Positions 53,509 through 63,257 of a stretch of 64,000 nucleotides of DNA are shown piece by piece. The position numbers and the translations under genes are program-made. How positions within the stretch are numbered: the first letter of the stretch is position 1; each line of letters starts with the position of its first letter. The DNA is taken from positions 744,001 to 808,000 of the forward strand of contig LXWE01000001.1 of assembly GCA_001660395.1 (NCBI GenBank). Direction: 5' to 3'. This DNA is from Alteromonadaceae bacterium XY-R5. Its GTDB lineage: Bacteria > Pseudomonadota > Gammaproteobacteria > Enterobacterales > Alteromonadaceae. The notes under the pieces were generated by a model. That model did no database searches. It worked only from the letters and a program-made list of their open reading frames with translations, and was not told the DNA's origin.

Positions 53509-54444
53509 TTAACGCACTTGCGGAAACCAGGTTGCACCAATTTCATTGTGCAGCTGGGCTAACTGAATTTGCATCTGATTCAGGTAATCCCTGAAACTCA
53601 TATCCAAGGCCAGATTAGACATACCGTCATCCAGTACTTTACGCATATCCAGCAGGTGCTTTTGTACGCCTTTTCCACGCGGCAATTTTCCAGCCGCATC
53701 GCCCATCGAATCCAGACAATAGCCCAGAGCCCGGGGCAAATATGGATCCTGCAACAAATAGTAGACCACGTCGACACCACTGACTTCAGAGCGCGTGGAA
53801 CGGCGATAAGACTGGTCGGCATTTAGCGAGCGCAGCACATTACCCCAGATGATCTGACGACTGTTAACGGCACTCTCATCCTTGCCAATCTCCAGAATTG
53901 CAGCAATGCCAGCATCCAGATTACGGGTTGTCATATCCGCCCGCTCAAGCTTTCGGCCCAGCCGCAAAAACTGCCACGCTGGGTCATGGGGCATGTTACC
54001 GAACAATAAGCCAATAATTTGCTGACAGCCTTTAATCAAATCCTGCAGAAATTCATGGCGATTAGACCGCTTTATCCCATCGGCTAAATTCGCCTGCACA
54101 AAAATGCTCAGTTCATTCACGGATTCCCAGGTTTCTTCCGGCAACAGGTCACGGGTGGTGCGAATATTCTCACGCACAGCGTTAATCGACGACGTCACTG
54201 AAGAAGGATTGGTTTCGTCCCCCAGCATAAACTTCACAACATTACGCTCATCCTGAACCGAATAACGTTCATGAAAGTCTTTTTGCAGGCTATTGATGGT
54301 AATTAAGTTATACCAACTTAATTTGACGCTACGCGGCAAATCAAACAACAACATATCGTAGATACTCAGCAGACGAGCGGTACTTTCAACCCTTTCCAAA
54401 TAACGCCCGGTCCAATAAACACGTTCAGCTACTTTTGACAACAT
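53509..54444 (-). CDS. stand-alone alpha-E domain protein
   Basis: 311 residues, all helical. MLSKVAERVYWTGRYLERVE at the start, FLRLGRKLERADMTTRNLD in the middle and the C-terminal RDYLNQMQIQLAQLH are alpha-E landmarks; conserved Arg/Glu pairs (RYLERVE, RKLERAD) recur. The family is found almost only beside circularly permuted ATP-grasp and transglutaminase genes; its biochemical role is not known. It starts three bases after the ATP-grasp gene, with GGGAA overlapping that stop. A 113-base gap separates it from the fused gene. Confidence 0.9.
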   Translation of the reverse strand: MLSKVAERVYWTGRYLERVESTARLLSIYDMLLFDLPRSVKLSWYNLITINSLQKDFHERYSVQDERNVVKFMLGDETNPSSVTSSINAVRENIRTTRDLLPEETWESVNELSIFVQANLADGIKRSNRHEFLQDLIKGCQQIIGLLFGNMPHDPAWQFLRLGRKLERADMTTRNLDAGIAAILEIGKDESAVNSRQIIWGNVLRSLNADQSYRRSTRSEVSGVDVVYYLLQDPYLPRALGYCLDSMGDAAGKLPRGKGVQKHLLDMRKVLDDGMSNLALDMSFRDYLNQMQIQLAQLHNEIGATWFPQVR

Positions 54445-54447
54445 GGC

Positions 54448-55908
54448 TTATTTCCCTTCCCCATCCGTATCGACAATCCAGGTATCTTTACTACCACCGC
54501 CCTGAGAAGAGTTAACCACCAGAGACCCTTTTTTCATGGCCACCCGGGTGAGTCCCCCGGTCGTCACGTAGGTATCCTTGCCCTGTAAAATAAATGGGCG
54601 TAAATCCAAATGGCGCGGTTCCATTGTAGCGCGGCCGATAACAGTTGGTGCCGTCGAAAGTGCCAGTGTCGGTTGCGCAATATAATTGCGCGGGTTCGCT
54701 TTTATCAGCTCAGCAAACGTCTCACGCTCTTTTTTGGTGGAATGAGGCCCCACCAGCATGCCATAGCCCCCTGATTCATTGGCAGGTTTCACCACCAGCT
54801 TATCCAGATTCGCCAGTACATACTCACGCTGCTTGTCGTCATAGCACAGGAAGGTTTCCACGTTCGGCAGCAAAGGCTCTTCACCCAGATAATATTTGAT
54901 CACCTGAGGCACATAGGCATACACCACTTTATCATCGGCAACGCCCGCCCCAGGTGCGTTTGCCAGAGCGACATTGCCTGCTTTCCAGGCGCGCATTAAG
55001 CCAGGCACGCCGAGCACCGAATCCTTGTTAAACGCCTCAGGATCAAGGAATAAATCGTCAATACGACGATAGATAACGTCAACGCGTTCCAGACCGTTAA
55101 TGGTTTTCATGTAGACGCAGTCATCATCAGGCACGACGAGATCGCTGCCTTCTACCAGCTCAGCGCCAATTTGCTGGGCCAAAAAGGCATGTTCAAAATA
55201 GGCGGAATTAAAAATTCCCGGTGTCAGCACGGCGATAATTGGCGTTTTAACCTTACGTGGCGACAAAGATGAAAGCATGGAAAACAAGTGCTCTGTGTAT
55301 TCCCACACAGGAGCGATATCGACTTTTTCAAAGACTTCTGGCAGCACCCGCTTCATGATTGAGCGGTTTTCCAGCATATAGGATACCCCCGAAGGCACCC
55401 TCAGGTTATCCTCCAGCACATAGAATTCGCCGTCTTTATCGCGCACCAAATCCGTACCACAAATATGCGCCCACACACCAAACGGCGGTGATATTCCCTC
55501 GCACTCTTTGCGATAGTTTTTCGATTGTTTGAGCACGAATTCCGGGATAATGCCGTCTTTGATAATCCGCTGGTCGTGATACAAATCATCAATAAACATA
55601 TTCAGTGCGCGCAAACGCTGCTCCAGGCCAGCGGCGGTTTTATCCCACTGCTTCTTGCTGATCACCCGGGGAATGATGTCAAAGGGCCAGGCGCGGTCAA
55701 TGTTGCCCTGCTCGGTATATACGGTAAAGCTCACGCCCATTTCACGGATAGTGGCATCTGCGGCTTGTTTACGCAGGACAATGTCATCTTCTGACAGCGT
55801 TTTAAGATAATTAACTAGCTTTTGTGCGGGTTTACGGGGGTTGCCTTTAGGACTGATTAACTCGTCGTAAAATAGTCCTGGATCATAGGCTTTCCATGTA
55901 TTGGTCAT
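54448..55908 (-). CDS. stand-alone circularly permuted type-2 ATP-grasp protein
   Basis: 486 residues. LENRSIMKRVLPEVF, LTPGIFNSAYFEHAFLAQQIG, VDVIYRRIDDLFLDP, LVVKPANESGGYGMLVGP and TTGGLTRVAMKKGSLVVNSSQ are the family motifs, with the permuted order shared with the fused protein at 50837. It is predicted to ligate an amino group to an acyl phosphate using ATP; substrates are unknown. AGGAA precedes the ATG. It is the first gene of the four-gene module. The 290 bases upstream (55909-56198) hold the promoter and no clear further feature. Confidence 0.9.
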   Translation of the reverse strand: MTNTWKAYDPGLFYDELISPKGNPRKPAQKLVNYLKTLSEDDIVLRKQAADATIREMGVSFTVYTEQGNIDRAWPFDIIPRVISKKQWDKTAAGLEQRLRALNMFIDDLYHDQRIIKDGIIPEFVLKQSKNYRKECEGISPPFGVWAHICGTDLVRDKDGEFYVLEDNLRVPSGVSYMLENRSIMKRVLPEVFEKVDIAPVWEYTEHLFSMLSSLSPRKVKTPIIAVLTPGIFNSAYFEHAFLAQQIGAELVEGSDLVVPDDDCVYMKTINGLERVDVIYRRIDDLFLDPEAFNKDSVLGVPGLMRAWKAGNVALANAPGAGVADDKVVYAYVPQVIKYYLGEEPLLPNVETFLCYDDKQREYVLANLDKLVVKPANESGGYGMLVGPHSTKKERETFAELIKANPRNYIAQPTLALSTAPTVIGRATMEPRHLDLRPFILQGKDTYVTTGGLTRVAMKKGSLVVNSSQGGGSKDTWIVDTDGEGK

Positions 55909-56198
55909 ATTTCCTGCCTTGCACCAATTATGTTCTATCCTGAGCCATTAGCGCCAAATTGGTGCCAATGCGAATTCTAGACTCAACACCCCTGCGCGCC
56001 AAAAAAGGGCGGTGCAGACCACTTGGGTGACAACATGACCTCTAAGAGCTCACCTTATCAGATGCCAGCCTGAAAAATAAACAGGGAATGCAGGGATCGC
56101 ACCAGTATTCTTTCGGCAAATCAAAATATTGGTTGGTAATGACGGCTAACTCGGGCTAAACCTGTAGATGCGTTATCACTTTTCTGACTCGTATCCTG

Positions 56199-56696
56199 AT
56201 GGTGAATCTGTATTGCCCTCACCCGGCGCAGCAGCCCAAACATCTGGTGGTGGCATTAAGCCCCAACCGCTCCGCCAGCTGGCGACAGACCAGAGTGGCC
56301 ATGCTGGTGTTTTGTTTACCAGGAATCATCATTGCAAGTATCTGGAGTTATCTGGGATTTTGGCCGGTGTTGCCCATTGCCGGGGCCGAAATGGCAATGC
56401 TGGCCTACCTTTGGTATCGGGTGAGCCGCTTTACCTACCAGCGCCAGACGTTATATCTGCATGCAGAACATATCGTCGCTCAGCGACATCAAAAAGACAC
56501 TCGTCCACTTTGCTTTCAGCGCAGAGGCTGTTTTATCTGGGTACATGAACAAGCCAAACAGGAGCTGGTGCTTTCTGACGAACACCATTCAATAACTTTA
56601 GGGGAATTTTTAAATCAGCAAGAACAACAAAAGTTAGTTGATGTATTACGACATCAGGGCCTGAGAATCTGTTATCAGGCCTGGTGGAAGCACTAG
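56199..56696 (+). CDS. DUF2244 membrane protein
   Basis: 165 residues. Two hydrophobic segments (about 34-52 and 56-72) form a hairpin, preceded by VVALSPNRSASWRQTRVAML and followed by a soluble C-terminal part with TRPLCFQRRGCFIWV. This is the DUF2244 plan, an inner-membrane family of unknown role often near cytochrome oxidase genes in other bacteria; none are near here. The ATG lacks a strong Shine-Dalgarno, and a GTG one codon later is an alternative. Confidence 0.75.
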   Translation: MVNLYCPHPAQQPKHLVVALSPNRSASWRQTRVAMLVFCLPGIIIASIWSYLGFWPVLPIAGAEMAMLAYLWYRVSRFTYQRQTLYLHAEHIVAQRHQKDTRPLCFQRRGCFIWVHEQAKQELVLSDEHHSITLGEFLNQQEQQKLVDVLRHQGLRICYQAWWKH

Positions 56697-56726
56697 TCCC
56701 AATTGGACTAGTGCACATCGGGTAAA

Positions 56727-57596
56727 TTAATAATCACACTGACCTGCGGCAAAATTTGCGCCGCGCTGAGGATAATGATGATTAAGTAACGAGAGTAATC
56801 CAGCCTCAGCGGCTTTGGCTTCGGCGACCTCTTCATCACTCACACTCTTATCGACCTTTTGGTAGTGAAATCCATAGAAATTCACCCCTGCAGTCGCCAG
56901 TGCCTTTTGCATGTTGGTGATATTTTTCAGCTTATCATCAACAAAAATCACGTTGTCATAATGCTGATTAACCTTGGACAGTAAATCTAACAACATCACG
57001 CCCTTATTCATCCCACTGGCCATAAATACGCCTTGTTGATAGCTTACCTGCGCAGTGCGGCCATCCATAGTGACGTCATACACTAGCGCTTGCTTGTCTC
57101 CCAGCATATGTTTTGATTTGAAATCGAGATCGTTGCGTGCCAGTTCACGCATAGTTGCAGCGCGATATGCACCTGAACGCGCAGTTAAAATAACGATGTC
57201 GTTTTTGATGCTGTGTACAAGATTTGCCATATTTGCCTGTGTCGGCACATTAGTGGCAATCTCAAAACTGATCCCAAGGGTATCGAATAAACACGCTACT
57301 TTATCGCCATCTGCAATCGGCTGAGGTTGACCTTGCGCATCCAGTGCTCGTCCGCGCTGCCAGTCGTACCATTTATCGCTGCCAAAAAACTCCGTTGCCG
57401 TTAATAAGGTATCGTCAATATCAAACACCACCAGCGTTTTCTCTGCAGGCAATGTTTGTAGAGGGGCGAGGGCTTCAGCTAAATCCACGGTAGGGATAAC
57501 TTTCGACACAGCTGGGGTAACTGGCGTTTCAACGGTGGCACAGGCAGACAGGCCAGCAACCATTACCAATGCGGAAATCAGTGCGTTTACTTTCAT
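56727..57596 (-). CDS. HAD-superfamily lipoprotein (DUF2608-like)
   Basis: 289 residues from the ATG at 57596; a TTG at 57614 would only add Lys residues before the signal peptide. Lipobox LSAC gives C19. The HAD motif I is VVFDIDDTLL (D59, D61), motif II ILTARSGAYR, and motif III/IV FVDDKLKNITNM. Members such as DUF2608 proteins are periplasmic phosphatases or their relatives. A hydrolase on phosphate esters at the periplasmic face is the likely role. It lies 108 bases upstream of the fadH end with a terminator between. Confidence 0.78.
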   Translation of the reverse strand: MKVNALISALVMVAGLSACATVETPVTPAVSKVIPTVDLAEALAPLQTLPAEKTLVVFDIDDTLLTATEFFGSDKWYDWQRGRALDAQGQPQPIADGDKVACLFDTLGISFEIATNVPTQANMANLVHSIKNDIVILTARSGAYRAATMRELARNDLDFKSKHMLGDKQALVYDVTMDGRTAQVSYQQGVFMASGMNKGVMLLDLLSKVNQHYDNVIFVDDKLKNITNMQKALATAGVNFYGFHYQKVDKSVSDEEVAEAKAAEAGLLSLLNHHYPQRGANFAAGQCDY

Positions 57597-57654
57597 TTTT
57601 TTCTTTTTGGTCAAAGTGAAAGTATCAATGTTTACAGATTAGCCGTAAAAGGCA

Positions 57655-57697
57655 AGTAAAAAACCCACAGACTGCCAGCATTGGCTGTCTGTGGGTT
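57655..57697 (-). terminator. terminator of fadH
   Basis: AACCCACAGAC / GTCTGTGGGTT extends inward to a stem of about 16 bp with one mismatch; on the minus strand TTTTTT follows. It lies eight bases after the fadH stop. Confidence 0.9.
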
Positions 57698-57704
57698 CAA
57701 GCTG

Positions 57705-59771
<2,067 letters not shown>

Positions 59772-59830
59772 CTATGCATTCAGGTCTGAAACGTGCCACC
59801 GGCCAGAGGACAAATCAGACATGCGATTAA

Positions 59831-59872
59831 CTTGACATCGTCAAGATAGAACCCAAATTTGACGCTGTCAAG
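59831..59872. promoter_or_regulatory. two tandem palindromic operators between fadH and the TetR gene
   Basis: CTTGACATCGTCAAG (59831-59845) is a perfect 6-3-6 dyad and TTTGACGCTGTCAAG (59858-59872) repeats the TTGAC-N3-GTCAA core. Centres are 27 bases apart. The first includes TTGACA, a consensus -35 box, so binding would block a promoter. Confidence 0.7.
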
Positions 59873-59892
59873 ATTTGTGGTACTTTGTCTGC

Positions 59893-60522
59893 ATGCAGGC
59901 AATCAAATCCAAATCCAGTTATCACCATGGTGATCTTCGCGCAACCTTACTGGTTGCCGCGCGTCAATTGCTGACAGAAAACGGTATTGAAGGCCTGAGT
60001 TTACGCAAGCTTGCTGACCAGGTTGGCGTATCGCGTACAGCCCCCTATCACCATTTTAAAGATAAAAATGCCCTGCTCAGTGCCATTGCTGAAGAAGGCT
60101 TTTTACACTGGCAGCACATTGCCAATGACATTTTTGCAACTAGCACGCTGCCTTTGCATGAAAAACTCAGGCTTTTCGTTCGCAGCTACTTACGTTATGC
60201 CGTTGATAACCCCCAGCTATATGACTTAATGTTCGGCCGCACCCTTTGGCAACAAGGGGAAGCCACCGACAGCCTGAAGCAGATTGCCTATCCCTGTTTT
60301 CAGCATCAGGTTGCCCTGACCCGTCAGTGGCAGCAGCAAGGGCTAATAAATACACAACAGGATACCCTGCGGCTTTCACAGGTAATCTGGGGCACCATGC
60401 ACGGAATTGCCCGTTTACTGATTGACGGCATCTATGCTGATGCCAGTCATCTGGATGAGATGAGTGACTGTGCTGTCGCGGTATTTTTACAGCACAGTCC
60501 GGAATCAGGCACCACGTCCTGA
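59893..60522 (+). CDS. TetR-family repressor, probable regulator of fadH
   Basis: 209 residues from the ATG at 59893; a TTG at 59875 would start within the operator region and adds WYFVC with no better Shine-Dalgarno. SYHHGDLRATLLVAARQLL opens the TetR DNA-binding domain, and the helix-turn-helix is about 38-57 (LRKLADQVGVSRTAPYHHFK). The C-terminal ligand domain resembles the WHG-type group. The two palindromes just upstream and the divergent fadH make autorepression plus fadH repression likely. The ligand may be an acyl-CoA; this is inference. The end overlaps the convergent GMC gene by 18 bases. Confidence 0.87.
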   Translation: MQAIKSKSSYHHGDLRATLLVAARQLLTENGIEGLSLRKLADQVGVSRTAPYHHFKDKNALLSAIAEEGFLHWQHIANDIFATSTLPLHEKLRLFVRSYLRYAVDNPQLYDLMFGRTLWQQGEATDSLKQIAYPCFQHQVALTRQWQQQGLINTQQDTLRLSQVIWGTMHGIARLLIDGIYADASHLDEMSDCAVAVFLQHSPESGTTS

Positions 60523-62151
60523 AGCATAATCCTGTAGCACGAACTCTGCTGCACGTTCAGCAATCATAATACTCGGGGCGTTAGTATTGCCGCCCACCAG
60601 CGTCGGCATAACGGAGGCATCCACCACCCTTAAATTATCTACACCGCGAACTTTGAGCTTATTGTCTACAACTGCCATCGGATCTGAATCTGCGCCCATT
60701 TTGCAAGTGCCGATAGGATGATAAATGGTTTCAGCCTTTTTGCGGATAAAGGCCAAAATATCATCGTCAGACTGAATATCCGTACCGGGATAAAATTCTT
60801 TCGACTGATATCGCCTGAAGGTAGGGCAATTTAAGATATCCCGCGCTTTACGTACCCCATCAATCATCACTTTTACATCGTCAGGATGAGTCAGGTACTT
60901 AGGATCAATATGTGGATGATCAGCCGCATACTTTGAGCGTAATTTAATTTCGCCACGGCTTTTAGGATAAAGACAGCAGACGTGTAAACCAAACCCGTAT
61001 CCCATGACAATTTGACGCCCGTGGTCTTCTAATATCGCAGGCAAAAAATGGTACTGTAAATCCGGGATGCCATTGGCATGCTGACTTTTAACAAAGCCCC
61101 CCGCCTCGGCAATATTGGACGAAAATATTCCCATTCTGCGAAACAGATAATTCACCGAAGCAATGGCATATTTAGGCAGTGCACTTAAGGCAACGGCATA
61201 GCCTTCTCTGACCTTACAACGATGCTGAACAATGGCATCCAAATGATCCTGCAAATTCTGGCCTACCCCTGGCAAATCTTTCTTCACCTCAACCCCAACC
61301 TGCTCCAGATGGGCTTTGGGACCGATACCTGAGAGCATCAGTAATTGTGGGCTATTAATCGCGCCAGCACTTAAGATCACTTCACGACGGGCATTAAGGG
61401 TATAACTCATGCCCTGATGAGAAACCTGAATACCGTGGGCACTGGAATTTGCGCCCTCAGTGGATTTAATCAGCACCTTTTCAACGTGGCAGTCTGTCAT
61501 GATGGTCAGGTTTTTGCGTTTTCTGGCAGGTTTCAAATAAGCCTTGGCGGATGAACAACGCTGCCCTCCACGCTGGGTTACCTGATAAAAGCCCAGACCC
61601 GTACGGTCCTGCCGATTGAAGTCTTTCAGTACTTTTTCACCAACATGACCAGCCGCTTCCACAAAAGCGCGAGACAGAGGATTGGTATAACGCAGGTCGT
61701 TAACACTCAGTGGGCCGTCACTACCATGAAACTCATCAGCGCCATGCTCAAAGTGTTCTGATTTACGAAAATAGGGTAGTACATCCTGCCACCCCCAGCC
61801 TTCGGCACCCAGGGCTTGCCAGTGATCATAATCTTCTGTCGCACCACGGATATAACACATGGCATTAATTGAACTGGAGCCGCCAAGTGTGCGCCCTCTC
61901 GGCCAAAAGAGTGAGCGATTATCCAACTCAGACTGGGGCGTCGTGTTGTAATGCCAGTTGATATAGCGCAGGCGGGTAAGCAGAGAAATACCAAAAGGAA
62001 TATGAATCAGCGGGTGCTTATCTTTTCCTCCGGCTTCAATTAAACAAACGGATAAGGCTGTGTTTTCAGATAAACGGGACGCCAGGGTCGCCCCGGAAGA
62101 ACCGCCACCTACCACGATATAGTCAAACTCGAACTGATTAAAAGGGTACAT
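60505..62151 (-). CDS. GMC-family alcohol dehydrogenase (AlkJ/BetA-like)
   Basis: 548 residues. FAD motif GGGSSGATLASRL (15-27), GMC signature 1 in GRTLGGSSSINAMCYIRG, and active-site residues H478 in HPIGTCKMG and N522 in GGNTNAP are intact. Close in pattern to AlkJ, which oxidises medium- and long-chain alcohols and passes electrons to the respiratory chain, and to choline dehydrogenase. The neighbours (fadH, TetR, wax-ester synthase) favour fatty alcohols. AAGGT precedes the ATG. No signal peptide; AlkJ-type enzymes sit on the inner face of the membrane. Confidence 0.87.
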   Translation of the reverse strand: MYPFNQFEFDYIVVGGGSSGATLASRLSENTALSVCLIEAGGKDKHPLIHIPFGISLLTRLRYINWHYNTTPQSELDNRSLFWPRGRTLGGSSSINAMCYIRGATEDYDHWQALGAEGWGWQDVLPYFRKSEHFEHGADEFHGSDGPLSVNDLRYTNPLSRAFVEAAGHVGEKVLKDFNRQDRTGLGFYQVTQRGGQRCSSAKAYLKPARKRKNLTIMTDCHVEKVLIKSTEGANSSAHGIQVSHQGMSYTLNARREVILSAGAINSPQLLMLSGIGPKAHLEQVGVEVKKDLPGVGQNLQDHLDAIVQHRCKVREGYAVALSALPKYAIASVNYLFRRMGIFSSNIAEAGGFVKSQHANGIPDLQYHFLPAILEDHGRQIVMGYGFGLHVCCLYPKSRGEIKLRSKYAADHPHIDPKYLTHPDDVKVMIDGVRKARDILNCPTFRRYQSKEFYPGTDIQSDDDILAFIRKKAETIYHPIGTCKMGADSDPMAVVDNKLKVRGVDNLRVVDASVMPTLVGGNTNAPSIMIAERAAEFVLQDYASGRGA

Positions 62152-62536
62152 TGTTTACCTTGATGTCGACAAATCTGTTTTACCCTGAGCGCCGGTAAAC
62201 CTGCCGGTTCCTTCCGCACTCCCCTTTGTCCTGTCCCAGTTAACCTGGGTAAATAATCAATTTATCAACTGCTTTTAAATAGTGAGCACTAACCTTGTAA
62301 TATCCCGAGGATCGTTTTGCTTCTCTCTTTTATTCAATATCTTATCAGTATAGTCAAGGCCAACGCCGGCAGATGACTGGAATATGAATTTGTGATGACT
62401 CGAGCAAAACAGTTGACAACGCCCGGCCCTTCCCCAAGGATAATTGCATAAAATAAGCACAATCACTGTGGTTACGGTTTTATCTACGTCCCCAAAGAGA
62501 ACATTTTTCCAACAGCTAAGATAAACAGCCTCACGT
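62152..62536. other. gene-free stretch between two divergent genes
   Basis: 385 bases. It should hold the promoters of the GMC gene and the plus-strand unknown gene. A direct repeat GCCGGT is seen at about 62191-62210. A 94-codon minus-strand frame covers much of it but has no Shine-Dalgarno and no recognisable protein, so it is not called. No RNA gene seen. Confidence 0.4.
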
Positions 62537-63244
62537 ATGAGAATCAAGGATAAAGTCAAATACCTCAGTGCCAGCTGGATGATTCGTCTGGGAAAGCGAC
62601 CGGAATTTCGCTTACCCCAGTCACAATTTCGCCAGTTTATTCATTTGCCCCTGCCAATGGACGTGGATATCGAGGTGCCGGTTGGCAAAGGGCAACTTAG
62701 CGTGGATGACGTTGAGTTCTTTCTGCACAAGCAGGAAAATTTAATTCAAGCCCAGCTGCTGTGCAGTTTTCAGGTAGAAAGCATGGGGGCTACCATCTAC
62801 CGTGGTCATGTAATTGCCCTGGTAGAAGGGCTTCCATACTACCATGCCGATGAACACTGGCTGGGCTTTCAAAACCTGATCGTCACAGATATTCATCTGG
62901 TCCATGATGAATATGCCCTGCTAAAAGACACCAGTGGTCTGCTGCAAAAGCTGATGCCCGCAAAAATCATGTCAGTGGTCACTGCCACTTTTAAAACCAC
63001 CGTGAACCTGTTAACTGCCGGCACTGCAGCAACGGCCACCCGCTATCTGCAATTGTATCTGGATGGCAATAAACAAAAGGTGCTCGATTACCATATTCCG
63101 CAAATTGAAGCTCATCTGGCTGAACTGGCGGCGGGAGATCACTTACGTTACTACTTTGATGCCGGCGATTGGCAGCAAAAGCTGTTTATGCAGTTTGGCC
63201 AGGGTGTAACGGTTGAAGAAGGCACCCTAAAATTTTGTTTCTAG
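62537..63244 (+). CDS. protein of unknown function beside a wax-ester synthase
   Basis: 235 residues, no signal peptide, no Cys-rich motif. It begins basic (MRIKDKVKYLSASWMIRLGKR) and then has a beta-rich stretch with alternating strands (MDVDIEVPVGKGQLSVDDVEFFL, LIQAQLLCSFQVESMGATIYRG) that recalls small lipid-binding domains, then a hydrophobic helix around 150-180 (ATFKTTVNLLTAGTAAT). I do not recognise the family; resemblance to lipid-carrier folds is a guess. No good Shine-Dalgarno. The last codons and stop lie in a perfect hairpin with the convergent gene. Confidence 0.6.
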   Translation: MRIKDKVKYLSASWMIRLGKRPEFRLPQSQFRQFIHLPLPMDVDIEVPVGKGQLSVDDVEFFLHKQENLIQAQLLCSFQVESMGATIYRGHVIALVEGLPYYHADEHWLGFQNLIVTDIHLVHDEYALLKDTSGLLQKLMPAKIMSVVTATFKTTVNLLTAGTAATATRYLQLYLDGNKQKVLDYHIPQIEAHLAELAAGDHLRYYFDAGDWQQKLFMQFGQGVTVEEGTLKFCF

Positions 63245-63250
63245 GGTGCC
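63221..63250. terminator. hairpin across the convergent gene ends
   Basis: GGCACCCTA (63221-63229) pairs perfectly with TAGGGTGCC (63242-63250). It spans the last codons and stop of the plus-strand gene and, on the minus strand, is followed by TTCTTC after the wax-ester synthase stop. Confidence 0.5.
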
Positions 63251-63257
63251 CGTGTCT

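Noticed and set aside
62275-62559. 94-codon minus-strand frame in the 385-base gap
   Set aside because: No Shine-Dalgarno, no recognised pattern, and it overlaps the start of the plus-strand gene.
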